Made by a program: the position numbers and the translations under genes. A stretch of 64,000 nt of DNA from MPNP01 sp026709725 (GTDB taxonomy: Bacteria; Pseudomonadota; Alphaproteobacteria; Rhodobacterales; Rhodobacteraceae), in assembly GCA_965200805.1 (NCBI GenBank), contig OZ241384.1, forward strand, positions 1,116,001-1,180,000, given 5' to 3'. Position 1 is the stretch's first letter, and the number at the start of each line of letters is the position of its first letter. Positions 24,749-32,782 of the stretch are shown here, in pieces. The notes beneath the pieces were generated by a model. That model had not been told where the DNA came from. It did not search any database and worked only from the letters and a program-made list of their open reading frames with translations.

Positions 24749-25816
24749 ATGACCAATGGAGCCATGACGGATCTCCTGTCACTTGGCGATGAGCGCAATC
24801 GGGAAGTGTTTGCAAGCCTGGTCAAAGAGTATCTTGGAACTGGTCAACCTGTCGGCTCGCGATCAATTGCCCGGGACTTCAGCCATCCGGTCTCTGCTGC
24901 GACAATCCGTAACGTCATGCAGGATCTTGAGCAGCTGGGCCTGCTGGAAAGCCCACATGTATCGTCAGGGCGAATCCCGACCGAAACCGGATTGCGGATG
25001 TTTATCGATGAGTTGCTGGAGATCGATAACATTACACGAGAAGACCGGTTGGCGTTCCAGGGTCTGCATGCCGAAGATGATCCCAAAGCCCTCTTCAACA
25101 AGACCGGCATGCTGCTGTCGCGGATCACCGGTGGAGCAAGCCTGGTCCTGGCACCGAAACTCCACGCCTCGATCAGTCACATCGAGTTTGTCTCACTTGC
25201 ACCGGATCGTGCGATGGTGGTTCTGGTGACGTCAGATGGAGCGGTTGAAAACCGCATCTTTACACCACCCCCGGGGCAGACACCCTCATCCATGCAGGCC
25301 GCGGCAAACTATCTCAACTCCATTGCCAAGGGTTTGACTGTCACAGAGATGCAAGCACTTGTCGCCAAAGGCATCACAGCACGCAAATCAGAGCTGGACT
25401 CGCTAACTGCCGACCTCGTTCAACGGGGGATTGCCGAGTGTCATGTCAGTGATGGCGATGGTGAGCGGCTGATTGTCCGCGGTCGGGCCCGGCTTCTTTC
25501 TGAAGACAGTGATGCCCAGGATCTCGAAAAAACCCGTGAACTGCTTGATGACCTTGAGCGCAAACGCGATATCGCCCGGTTCCTCGCCCTTGTCGAGGAA
25601 GGTGAAGGGGTCAAGGTGTTCATTGGTTCCGAAAACAGGCTGTTTTCCCTGACCGGTTCCAGCCTTGTCACCGCCCCTTACACCGATAGGGACGGAAAAC
25701 TTGTGGGTGCAGTGGGTGTCATTGGCCCCAAACGCTTGAATTATGCCCGAATCGTTCCAATTGTCGATTACACAGCCCACCTGATCGGTGAGATCATGGC
25801 ATCAGAAACGCATTGA
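24749..25816 (+). CDS. hrcA: heat-inducible transcription repressor HrcA
   Basis: A 355-aa repressor with an N-terminal winged helix (EVFASLVKEYLGTGQPVGSRS; HPVSAATIRNVMQDLEQLGLL; HVSSGRIPTETGLRMFID) and the HrcA C-terminal domain (VIGPKRLNYARIVPIVDYTA). The start is set at ATG 24749 with GGGG about 9 nt upstream; an in-frame GTG lies three codons earlier. HrcA binds CIRCE elements at chaperone promoters. I saw no CIRCE repeat (TTAGCACTC-N9-GAGTGCTAA) in the upstream region. It is co-directional with grpE (18-nt gap). Confidence 0.95.
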   Translation: MTNGAMTDLLSLGDERNREVFASLVKEYLGTGQPVGSRSIARDFSHPVSAATIRNVMQDLEQLGLLESPHVSSGRIPTETGLRMFIDELLEIDNITREDRLAFQGLHAEDDPKALFNKTGMLLSRITGGASLVLAPKLHASISHIEFVSLAPDRAMVVLVTSDGAVENRIFTPPPGQTPSSMQAAANYLNSIAKGLTVTEMQALVAKGITARKSELDSLTADLVQRGIAECHVSDGDGERLIVRGRARLLSEDSDAQDLEKTRELLDDLERKRDIARFLALVEEGEGVKVFIGSENRLFSLTGSSLVTAPYTDRDGKLVGAVGVIGPKRLNYARIVPIVDYTAHLIGEIMASETH

Positions 25817-25834
25817 GCAAGCGGAGCATTTTGC

Positions 25835-26623
25835 ATGACAGCAAAAGATCAACCAGAAGAAACCGTCGATATGACCAATGGGAGGGGCGAGGACCTTGAT
25901 GATGTGGCCTCGGCTCATTCTCCGGAGGAGACACCTGTCGGAGAACCTCCCCTGGAAACCGATGTGAATCCTGTCGATATTCCTGATGTTCAAAAGGAGG
26001 CGGCACCCGATGTTCAGGATGAATCAGTGGCAGCGGACGGGGGTGCATGGCAACCGGCCCGCCCGGACGGGGGTCCGGTTGATGGCGAGACATATGCTGC
26101 TTTGCTGAAAGCCTATGACGATGCTGTCGCCCGCATGGGCGAACTCGGGACAAGCCATGCGGTGCTGACAGAGGAATATGATCAATGCATGCGGAATCTG
26201 GCCAACAGGACAGATGAAATCGTGCGGCTCAAGAAACAGATTGATGGGATCAGGAAATACGGCGCCCAGGATCTCGGGCGGGACATTCTCAGCACATTCG
26301 ACAATCTCGATCGGGCTCTGGGGATTGCCCGATCCGATGAGATTGGGGACACGGCTGCATTCATTGATGGAATCGAAACGCTGTTCCGTGACTTCCGGTC
26401 AACACTTGAACGCCACGGGATCCAGCGGGTTGCGCCACAGGAAGGCGATACGCTTGATCCCAACCTGCATGAGGCAATGTATCACGTGCCCGATGAGCGA
26501 TTCGGAGCCGGGCAGATCCTCTCGGTCGACCAGATCGGATTCATGCTCCATGACCGCCTGCTCCGACCCGCCAGAGTTGGCGTGGCATCCGCTCCCGTTG
26601 TTGCGGAACCTGACACGGCATAG
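25835..26623 (+). CDS. grpE: nucleotide exchange factor GrpE
   Basis: A 262-aa DnaK co-chaperone. The first ~85 residues are an acidic, low-complexity extension longer than usual. Then comes the coiled-coil region (YDQCMRNLANRTDEIVRLKK) and the conserved C-terminal beta domain (STFDNLDRALGIA; HGIQRVAPQEGDTLDPNLHEAM; VDQIGFMLHDRLLRPARVGVA). It shares an operon with hrcA, ATG 25835 having GCGGAG 8 nt upstream. dnaK and dnaJ are not next to it; pta faces it. Confidence 0.94.
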   Translation: MTAKDQPEETVDMTNGRGEDLDDVASAHSPEETPVGEPPLETDVNPVDIPDVQKEAAPDVQDESVAADGGAWQPARPDGGPVDGETYAALLKAYDDAVARMGELGTSHAVLTEEYDQCMRNLANRTDEIVRLKKQIDGIRKYGAQDLGRDILSTFDNLDRALGIARSDEIGDTAAFIDGIETLFRDFRSTLERHGIQRVAPQEGDTLDPNLHEAMYHVPDERFGAGQILSVDQIGFMLHDRLLRPARVGVASAPVVAEPDTA

Positions 26624-26855
26624 AGCCGTCAACCCGTTCCGGCATCACACCCGGTTTGAGCATCGGGGGAAGACCGGGAGCATGACCGCGTTTCAACGAG
26701 AGCCCTTACAGAACTTCGTGGACGATGGAGAGAAGGATCATCCTCCGGTCTTCGCGGACCGACAGGAAATCCGGACATTGATCCGTGCCAGTGAAGTGTT
26801 CTTTATTGAACGGACCGCGAAGGAATCTGAGGCGATATCGGGTCGTCAATGGGGT

Positions 26856-27905
26856 TCAGGGTGTCGTGTCTGGTCGTGCGGCCGGTTGTGGATGTGCGGC
26901 CTGGAGCGACGTGATGGCGATCATGGCCAGGATATCGGATTCGCTGCAACCGCGCGAGAGGTCGTTGGCGGGGTGGGCAAGACCCTGCAGGATGGGACCG
27001 ATGGCCATCATTTTTCCCACACGTTCGGCAATCTTGTAGCCGATGTTGCCGGCGTCAAGATTGGGGAAAATGAAGACATTGGGCCGACCGGGAAATGTTG
27101 CCTGAGGATTTTTGCGCTGACCGATGTCCCGATCAATGGCGGCATCGAACTGGATATCGCCAAGCACTGCCAGATGCGGGTTGTCCCGACGCAGGCGTTC
27201 AGCCGCCAGACGCACGGTCTCGACTCTGGGGTGCCGGCCGCTGCCTGCTGTTGAGAATGACAGGAAGGCGACGATCGGATCTGTGGCGAGAAATGTCCGC
27301 GCTGAGCCGGTCGCGGCTTGCGCGATGGCGGCGAGTTCGTCGCTGTCAGGATCAATGATGAGGGCACAGTCGGCAAAGAGCGATGGAACGTCAAGTCTGG
27401 CTGGCTGGATTGTGTCAAGCATCAGAAAGAACGACGATACCGTCCTCACACCCCGGGCCGGACCGATGATTTTCAGGGCGGCACGAAGGATCTCGGCCGT
27501 TGTGTGGACAGCACCACCGAGCATCCCATCGGCATCACCGCAACGCACAGCCATCGCTGCATAGCCGGGGGGTGCGAGAACAGCCTGTTCTGCATCCTGC
27601 CGGGACAGCCCCTCAGCGTGGCGGATGTCCGCATAGCGGGACGTGTAGTCAGCAATTCTGGAACAGGTGGCAGGATCGCGGATTGTCACGGGGATGTCCC
27701 TGTCCGGAAGGATGTTCCTGATCGATTCCGGATTGCCGAGCAGGATTGGATGAGCGAGTCCCTCTGCAGCGGCTGTGCAGGCGGCGCGGCAGACGCGCGG
27801 GTCCTCACCCTCGGGCAGGATGATCCGTCCGGGTGCAGCGACCGCCCGGGTGAAGAGGTCCTCCAGAAACGGATGACTGGCCGGAAAGGGGGTGGACTCC
27901 GCCAT
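26856..27905 (-). CDS. pta: phosphate acetyltransferase (Pta)
   Basis: A 349-aa short-form phosphotransacetylase without the N-terminal P-loop domain of long Pta. Seen: RIILPEGEDPRV near residue 27, GDADGMLGGAVHTTAEILRA, SSFFLMLD, ILGDIQFDAA-type segment VLGDIQFDAAIDR, and FPNLDAGNIGYKIAER. It converts acetyl phosphate to acetyl-CoA. It follows xsc on the same strand after 33 nt. In sulfonate degradation Xsc makes acetyl phosphate and Pta turns it into acetyl-CoA, so the pairing defines its role. ATG 27905 is preferred; a GTG precedes it directly. Confidence 0.92.
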   Translation of the reverse strand: MAESTPFPASHPFLEDLFTRAVAAPGRIILPEGEDPRVCRAACTAAAEGLAHPILLGNPESIRNILPDRDIPVTIRDPATCSRIADYTSRYADIRHAEGLSRQDAEQAVLAPPGYAAMAVRCGDADGMLGGAVHTTAEILRAALKIIGPARGVRTVSSFFLMLDTIQPARLDVPSLFADCALIIDPDSDELAAIAQAATGSARTFLATDPIVAFLSFSTAGSGRHPRVETVRLAAERLRRDNPHLAVLGDIQFDAAIDRDIGQRKNPQATFPGRPNVFIFPNLDAGNIGYKIAERVGKMMAIGPILQGLAHPANDLSRGCSESDILAMIAITSLQAAHPQPAARPDTTP

Positions 27906-27941
27906 CACGTTGCAGACGCCAACACACGGCAGGAGGTGGAC

Positions 27942-29744
27942 TCAGACCGCAAGGGACCGGGCCGGGTGCATGGTGGCCTGGGGTTGCATATCGGCCTTGT
28001 CGATACCGGCGATGCGCACGGGTTTTTTCATGGCATCACGGCGGAAGGGTTCACCGAGCTCCTGATTGAGGACAACCTCGATGAAAGTGGTTGTGTCTGC
28101 TGTCATCTGGGCGTCAATGGCTGTTCTGAGGGCTTCGCTGAGTTCATGTGTTGTGGTCACAACCACACCCTTCATGCCACAGGCACGGGCAATGCCGGCA
28201 AATGACACGTTGGTGTCGAGTTCGGTGCCAACGAAGTTGTCATCGAACCACAGGGTGGTGTTGCGTTTCTCGGCTCCCCATTGGTAGTTCCGAAAGACGA
28301 TCATCGTAATGGCTGGCCACTCCGGACGACTGCACGACGTCATCTCGTTCATTGAAATCCCGAAGGCCCCATCGCCGGCAAAACCGACAACGGGTATATC
28401 AGGACGGCCGATCTTTGCACCGATAATGGAAGGAAGCCCGTAGCCACAGGGGCCAAAGAGTCCCGGAGCCAGATACATCCGTCCCTGTTCAAAAGTCGGA
28501 TAGGCATTGCCGATGGCGCAGTTGTTACCGATATCGGATGAAATAATGGCGGTGCTGGGCAGGACATCCTGGATCACCCGCCATGCCTGCCGCGGACTCA
28601 TGCGATCGGGATCCTTTTGCCGTGCCCGTTCATTCCAGCTGGTCCCCGGATCATCCTCTTCATGATCCATTGATGCCAGCTGCTGCGCCCAGTGCGATTT
28701 GGCCTTTGCAATGGCTGCCCTGCGGTCTTCACGGTCGGAATTTCCGGCATCATCAGACAGGGACTCAAGCAATTGGGTGGCCACCAGACCCGCATCACCC
28801 TGGATCCCCACAGTGACCTTTTTGGTCAGACCGATTCGGTCCGCATTGATATCCACCTGGATGATTTTGGCGTTTTCCGGCCAGTAGTCGATTCCATAGC
28901 CCGGCAGTGTCGAGAACGGATTCAGGCGGGTTCCCAGTGCCAGAACGACATCCGCCCTGGCAATCAGTTCCATGGCTGCCCGCGAGCCGTTGTAGCCAAG
29001 AGGACCGACAGACAGTGGATGAGAGCCGGGGAAGGCATCATTGTGCTGATACCCGCAACAGACAGGTGCATCCAGACGCTCAGCGAGACGGGCAGAGTGG
29101 GAGATGGCCTCACCGATGACCACACCGGCCCCGTTGACAATGACGGGGAAGCGGGCACGGGAAAGCAGTTCGGCAGCTCTGGCGATGGCCTCCCTGCCGC
29201 CGCTGGGGCGCTCAATGCGGACGAGCTGTGGCAGTTCGATGTCGATAACCTGGGTCCAGAGATCACGCGGGATATTGATCTGTGCCGGTGCACAGCTGCG
29301 CCACGCCCTGCCAATCACCCGGTTGAGAACTTCAGCAATCCGTGTCGGGTCACGAACCTCTTCCTGATAGCAGACCATATCCTCAAAAAGTTTCATCTGC
29401 TCAATTTCCTGAAAACCGCCCTGGCCGATGGTTCTGTTGGCGGCCTGGGGGGTGACGAGCAGGATCGGTGAATGGTTCCAGTAGGCTGTCTTGACGGGAG
29501 TCACGAAATTGGTGATCCCGGGACCATTTTGTGCAATCATCATGGACATCCTGCCTGTGGCCCGTGTATAGCCGTCAGCGGTCATGCCGGAATTGCACTC
29601 GTGCGCACCATCCCAAAAGGTGATCCCGGCCTCGGGGAAAAGATCTGAAACCGGCATCATTGCCGATCCGATGATCCCGAATGCATGCTCAATACCATGC
29701 ATCTGCAGAACCTTGATAAAAGCCTCTTCTGTTGTCATCCTCAC
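27942..29744 (-). CDS. xsc: sulfoacetaldehyde acetyltransferase (Xsc)
   Basis: A 600-aa thiamine diphosphate enzyme. The N-terminus MRMTTEEAFIKVLQMHGIEH and then FGIIGSAMMPVSDLFP is characteristic of Xsc, which cleaves sulfoacetaldehyde with phosphate to sulfite and acetyl phosphate, the end step of taurine and related sulfonate use. The ThDP-binding motif is GDGAFGISMNEM... ending near the asparagine of FRNYQWG. GTG 29744 lies 7 nt after an AGGAGA site, better placed than ATG 29738. It starts 27 nt after dnaQ on the same strand. Taurine transaminase or dehydrogenase genes are not in the window. Confidence 0.94.
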   Translation of the reverse strand: MRMTTEEAFIKVLQMHGIEHAFGIIGSAMMPVSDLFPEAGITFWDGAHECNSGMTADGYTRATGRMSMMIAQNGPGITNFVTPVKTAYWNHSPILLVTPQAANRTIGQGGFQEIEQMKLFEDMVCYQEEVRDPTRIAEVLNRVIGRAWRSCAPAQINIPRDLWTQVIDIELPQLVRIERPSGGREAIARAAELLSRARFPVIVNGAGVVIGEAISHSARLAERLDAPVCCGYQHNDAFPGSHPLSVGPLGYNGSRAAMELIARADVVLALGTRLNPFSTLPGYGIDYWPENAKIIQVDINADRIGLTKKVTVGIQGDAGLVATQLLESLSDDAGNSDREDRRAAIAKAKSHWAQQLASMDHEEDDPGTSWNERARQKDPDRMSPRQAWRVIQDVLPSTAIISSDIGNNCAIGNAYPTFEQGRMYLAPGLFGPCGYGLPSIIGAKIGRPDIPVVGFAGDGAFGISMNEMTSCSRPEWPAITMIVFRNYQWGAEKRNTTLWFDDNFVGTELDTNVSFAGIARACGMKGVVVTTTHELSEALRTAIDAQMTADTTTFIEVVLNQELGEPFRRDAMKKPVRIAGIDKADMQPQATMHPARSLAV

Positions 29745-29771
29745 GGTGATATCTCCTGTGTATGGTCCGTA

Positions 29772-30491
29772 TCAATGTGTCGCCGTCATATCACCATCCT
29801 GCGGGAAGTGCCTGAGCCACACAGAATCGGGTCCGATGACAGATCGAATATAGTCCTGATGCTGTCTGATATCCTCTTTGGTCAGACGTGGTGTGAGTGG
29901 TTCCGGTCTCTGAAGAGACCTGCTGCGTTCCCTGGCATCGGCATTCGTCTTTTCATCAAGGAGATCAATCATGTCAACACTGTCAAGATCCCGCAAGAGC
30001 AGGGGATAGATATCGGAAAGAAGTTTGGCATCATCCAGGGCTGAGTGCAATCGGCGCCCGGCCCGGTTGATACTGTAATAGTTGCAGAGGGCCTCCAGAT
30101 TGTGACGTCCGCGATGCGGTAGGGCCTTGCGCGCCAGGGTCAGGGTATCGATAACCTGATCGTCCGGGAGGGGCGACCTGTCAGCCATCACCAGTTCACG
30201 ATTCATGATTCCGTGGTCAAACTCTGCATTGTGCATCACAAGAATGTCCTGCCCTATGGCAGCAAGAACATCATCGACAATTTCCGAAAAGAACGGCTTT
30301 TCCCTGAGATCATCATTGGTAATTCCATGGACATCCGTTGCTTCCTGGCTGATCTGGCGATCGGGGTTGATGAACCAGTGAAAAACCTCCCCGCTTGGCA
30401 TGCCGTCGATGTGCTCGACAATTCCGATCTCGATCAGGCGATCACTCTCTCCCAGCCCTGTCGATTCAGTATCAAGAATCAATTCCCGCAT
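29772..30491 (-). CDS. dnaQ: DNA polymerase III epsilon subunit (3'-5' proofreading exonuclease)
   Basis: A 239-aa DEDDh exonuclease. Exo I is ILDTEST with D7 and E9, Exo II lies in MHNAEFDHGIMNRE, and Exo III is HSALDDAKLL. The ~50-residue C-terminal tail contains the probable alpha-subunit binding segment. It proofreads within the replicative polymerase. It overlaps coaE by 13 nt, in the conserved aroE-coaE-dnaQ order of alphaproteobacteria. Confidence 0.94.
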   Translation of the reverse strand: MRELILDTESTGLGESDRLIEIGIVEHIDGMPSGEVFHWFINPDRQISQEATDVHGITNDDLREKPFFSEIVDDVLAAIGQDILVMHNAEFDHGIMNRELVMADRSPLPDDQVIDTLTLARKALPHRGRHNLEALCNYYSINRAGRRLHSALDDAKLLSDIYPLLLRDLDSVDMIDLLDEKTNADARERSRSLQRPEPLTPRLTKEDIRQHQDYIRSVIGPDSVWLRHFPQDGDMTATH

Positions 30492-31084
30492 ACGTTCCTT
30501 CTCCGAAGTGTTGACAGAATTCTGCAGACCTGCTGTTCTGTTTCGTTGAGATCCACTGAAAAGACAACATGATCCGCCTTCCGGCGTTTTTCATGGTCCG
30601 GCATCTGTCTTTCCAGAAGTGACTGAAATTCTTTCCTGGACAGATTTCTCTCTCTGAGAACGCGTGCCTGCTGCACCGCCGCCGGTGCAGTGACGACAAT
30701 GACGGTATCAACTTCATTCTCAATTCCGCTCTCAAAGAGCAACGGAACCTCCAGAACAACGATCTCTGCGCCCGAAGATCGGAACTGATCAAGAAATGTC
30801 CTGCGGTGCTCGCGAACCAGTGGATGGATGATGTTTTCCACTACAGACAGGAGATTCCTGTCTCCGGTGACAGCCCGGCGCAACGCATCCCGCTGAATTC
30901 CGGATGGGGCAAAAAGGGTCTGTGGCAGAATATCCCGGAGTGCACGGGTCCCGGCTCCATCGGCCCGGTACAGGTCAGCCACGGCCTGGTCGGCGTCCCA
31001 GACAGGGACACCGGCTTTCGCAAAAAGACCTGCAACGGTGGACTTTCCCATACCGATGGAACCTGTGATACCGATCCGGTGCAT
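30479..31084 (-). CDS. coaE: dephospho-CoA kinase
   Basis: A 201-aa kinase for the last step of coenzyme A synthesis. It begins MHRIGITGSIGMGKST with the P-loop at residues 8-16 and shows WDADQAVADLY and EVPLLFESG as expected. ATG 31084 is chosen because the longer frame upstream only covers aroE. It follows aroE after 4 nt and overlaps dnaQ. Confidence 0.94.
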   Translation of the reverse strand: MHRIGITGSIGMGKSTVAGLFAKAGVPVWDADQAVADLYRADGAGTRALRDILPQTLFAPSGIQRDALRRAVTGDRNLLSVVENIIHPLVREHRRTFLDQFRSSGAEIVVLEVPLLFESGIENEVDTVIVVTAPAAVQQARVLRERNLSRKEFQSLLERQMPDHEKRRKADHVVFSVDLNETEQQVCRILSTLRRRNVCGN

Positions 31085-31088
31085 GGGT

Positions 31089-31925
31089 TCAGGTGTCCAT
31101 CGCAATTGTGTAGACCGCATCATCAATCTCTGGTTTGACGTCAAACCAGTAATCGAATGACCGTGCCGCCTGGTGCAGGAGCATACCCAACCCATCCACC
31201 ACTTCGCATCCCTGCTTGTGGGCTTTTCGCAGGAAGTGTGTCTCCCGGGGTGTGTAAACAATATCCGACACAACGGCCCGGGGATTCAGGCGATCGAATG
31301 GAATCATCAGATCGGGCATGCCATGCATTCCCATTGATGTTGTGTTCACAACCATCATCATGGTTGGAAGGATTCCGGTTAACTCGCTGAAATTTATCAG
31401 TTTGACACGGTTCCCAAAATCTGTCGCCAGCATCTCGGCCCGTTGCCGGGTCCGGTTGGTGACAAACACGGTTGCGACACCTTCCCACAACAGGGACTGG
31501 ATCACCGCCCGGGCTGCACCACCGGCACCAATGACCAGTGCCGGTCCGCGGTCGGGGTGCCAGTCCGGGGCCATGTCCCTGATGTTGTTGATGAAACCGG
31601 CGCTGTCTGTATTGTCAGCGTAGCTGGTTCCGTTCTTGCGGTAAATGACCGTATTGGCTGCACCGATTATGGCGGCCGTATCAGAGACAATATCGACATG
31701 CTGCAAAACGAGTTCCTTGAAGGGAATGGTGACATTGACACCTCGAAATCCCATCTTGGGAAGCGTTTTGATGACCTGGGGAAAATCCTCCGCCGAGATC
31801 TCCATTGCGATGTAGCTGCCGGACAGCCCATGCTGGTGCAGCCAGTGGTTGTGGATTTTTGGTGACCGGCTATGACCCACAGGATTGCCAATCACACCGG
31901 CAAGATTGAAGTTGCGATGAGACAT
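31089..31925 (-). CDS. aroE: shikimate dehydrogenase (NADP+)
   Basis: A 278-aa enzyme reducing 3-dehydroshikimate in aromatic amino acid synthesis. The substrate loop VGHSRSPKIHN is at residues 16-26, NVTIPFKE near 60, the nucleotide-binding GAGGAARAV near 130, and NTTSMGM near 190. It heads the run aroE-coaE-dnaQ, with xsc and pta possibly read through. The promoter should lie in the AT-rich region 31926-32299. Confidence 0.95.
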   Translation of the reverse strand: MSHRNFNLAGVIGNPVGHSRSPKIHNHWLHQHGLSGSYIAMEISAEDFPQVIKTLPKMGFRGVNVTIPFKELVLQHVDIVSDTAAIIGAANTVIYRKNGTSYADNTDSAGFINNIRDMAPDWHPDRGPALVIGAGGAARAVIQSLLWEGVATVFVTNRTRQRAEMLATDFGNRVKLINFSELTGILPTMMMVVNTTSMGMHGMPDLMIPFDRLNPRAVVSDIVYTPRETHFLRKAHKQGCEVVDGLGMLLHQAARSFDYWFDVKPEIDDAVYTIAMDT

Positions 31926-32299
31926 GATCCGATCTCCTTCCGTTGCGCGGGATTGGCAATTCCCGGGTTCTGTATAAAACAGTGAACAGGTTCATGATAA
32001 ACCATGTAGAATGTGTTTATAACAGCAACAAACCGCCATTGCTGACGACATTGACAGTCATCCTTGTGAAGAACTGTGGTCATTTCCCGAGGTTATTCAG
32101 AAAATATCAGGACTGATACCGCAGTTTATGATCTGTAAAAGTCAATTCAATACGGCAATATGAGAGGATTGTTCCCAAGGTTATGCATATTTTGCAGAAA
32201 ACAAGTAATAATCGTGACACCGGAAAATTTCGAAGAATCAACTCTCTTTATTCCTGAACCGGGCTGGGGTCACGCGGATGGTGAAACAGTGATGCAATC
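31926..32299. other. AT-rich divergent promoter region between aroE and tsaE
   Basis: About 370 nt without a gene, noticeably more AT-rich than its flanks. It must serve the minus-strand aroE run and the plus-strand tsaE-addBA-trxA run. TTGACA-like and TATAA-like boxes occur, but no pair with standard spacing stands out. No operator palindrome was recognised. Confidence 0.45.
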
Positions 32300-32782
32300 G
32301 TGTACACCACACAGATAAGTCTGCTCAATTATCGGAAAACCGAGCAATTTTCCGGTATTCTGGCCCGAACTGTCGGACCGGGTGACTGCCTTCTGTTGAC
32401 AGGTGAGATTGGTTCAGGAAAGACCGTTCTGGCCCGTGCCCTGATCCGGGCCCTGTATCTTCCGGAGATCCTGCAGGAAGAGATTCCGTCACCAACCTAC
32501 ACATTGATCCAGTCCTATCACTGCAGGACATTTGAGATATGGCATGCGGATCTCTATCGTGTGGAGAATTGCTGGGAAATCATCGAGTTGGGGTTGATTG
32601 ATGCATTTGTTTCCGCATTGTGTGTTGTTGAATGGGGTGATCGGCTTGCACACTTCGCCCCCCGGAATGCTCTCTGGCTGCATCTGGACAACCCGACCGA
32701 GAGCAGCGAGTTTCGCACACTCTCAATCAAATCGGAAAATCGGGATCTGATCGAAAGACTCTGGAATGACTGGTTGGAATGA
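32300..32782 (+). CDS. tsaE: tRNA threonylcarbamoyladenosine biosynthesis ATPase TsaE
   Basis: A 160-aa P-loop protein with GEIGSGKTVLARALIRAL near residues 35-52, the SPTYTLIQSY block and HADLYRVENCWEI, then VVEWGDRL near the C-terminus. It supports t6A37 modification of tRNA with TsaB and TsaD. The start is GTG 32300, the only usable start, as TGA lies 18 nt upstream in frame. It overlaps addB by 4 nt. In many alphaproteobacteria amgK and murU lie between tsaE and addB; here they are absent. Confidence 0.9.
   Translation: MYTTQISLLNYRKTEQFSGILARTVGPGDCLLLTGEIGSGKTVLARALIRALYLPEILQEEIPSPTYTLIQSYHCRTFEIWHADLYRVENCWEIIELGLIDAFVSALCVVEWGDRLAHFAPRNALWLHLDNPTESSEFRTLSIKSENRDLIERLWNDWLE

Noticed and set aside
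26682..27254. Plus-strand frame starting MTAFQREPLQNFVDDGEK after grpE
   Set aside because: The first 50 residues look somewhat protein-like, but most of the frame is antisense to pta and no family is recognised.
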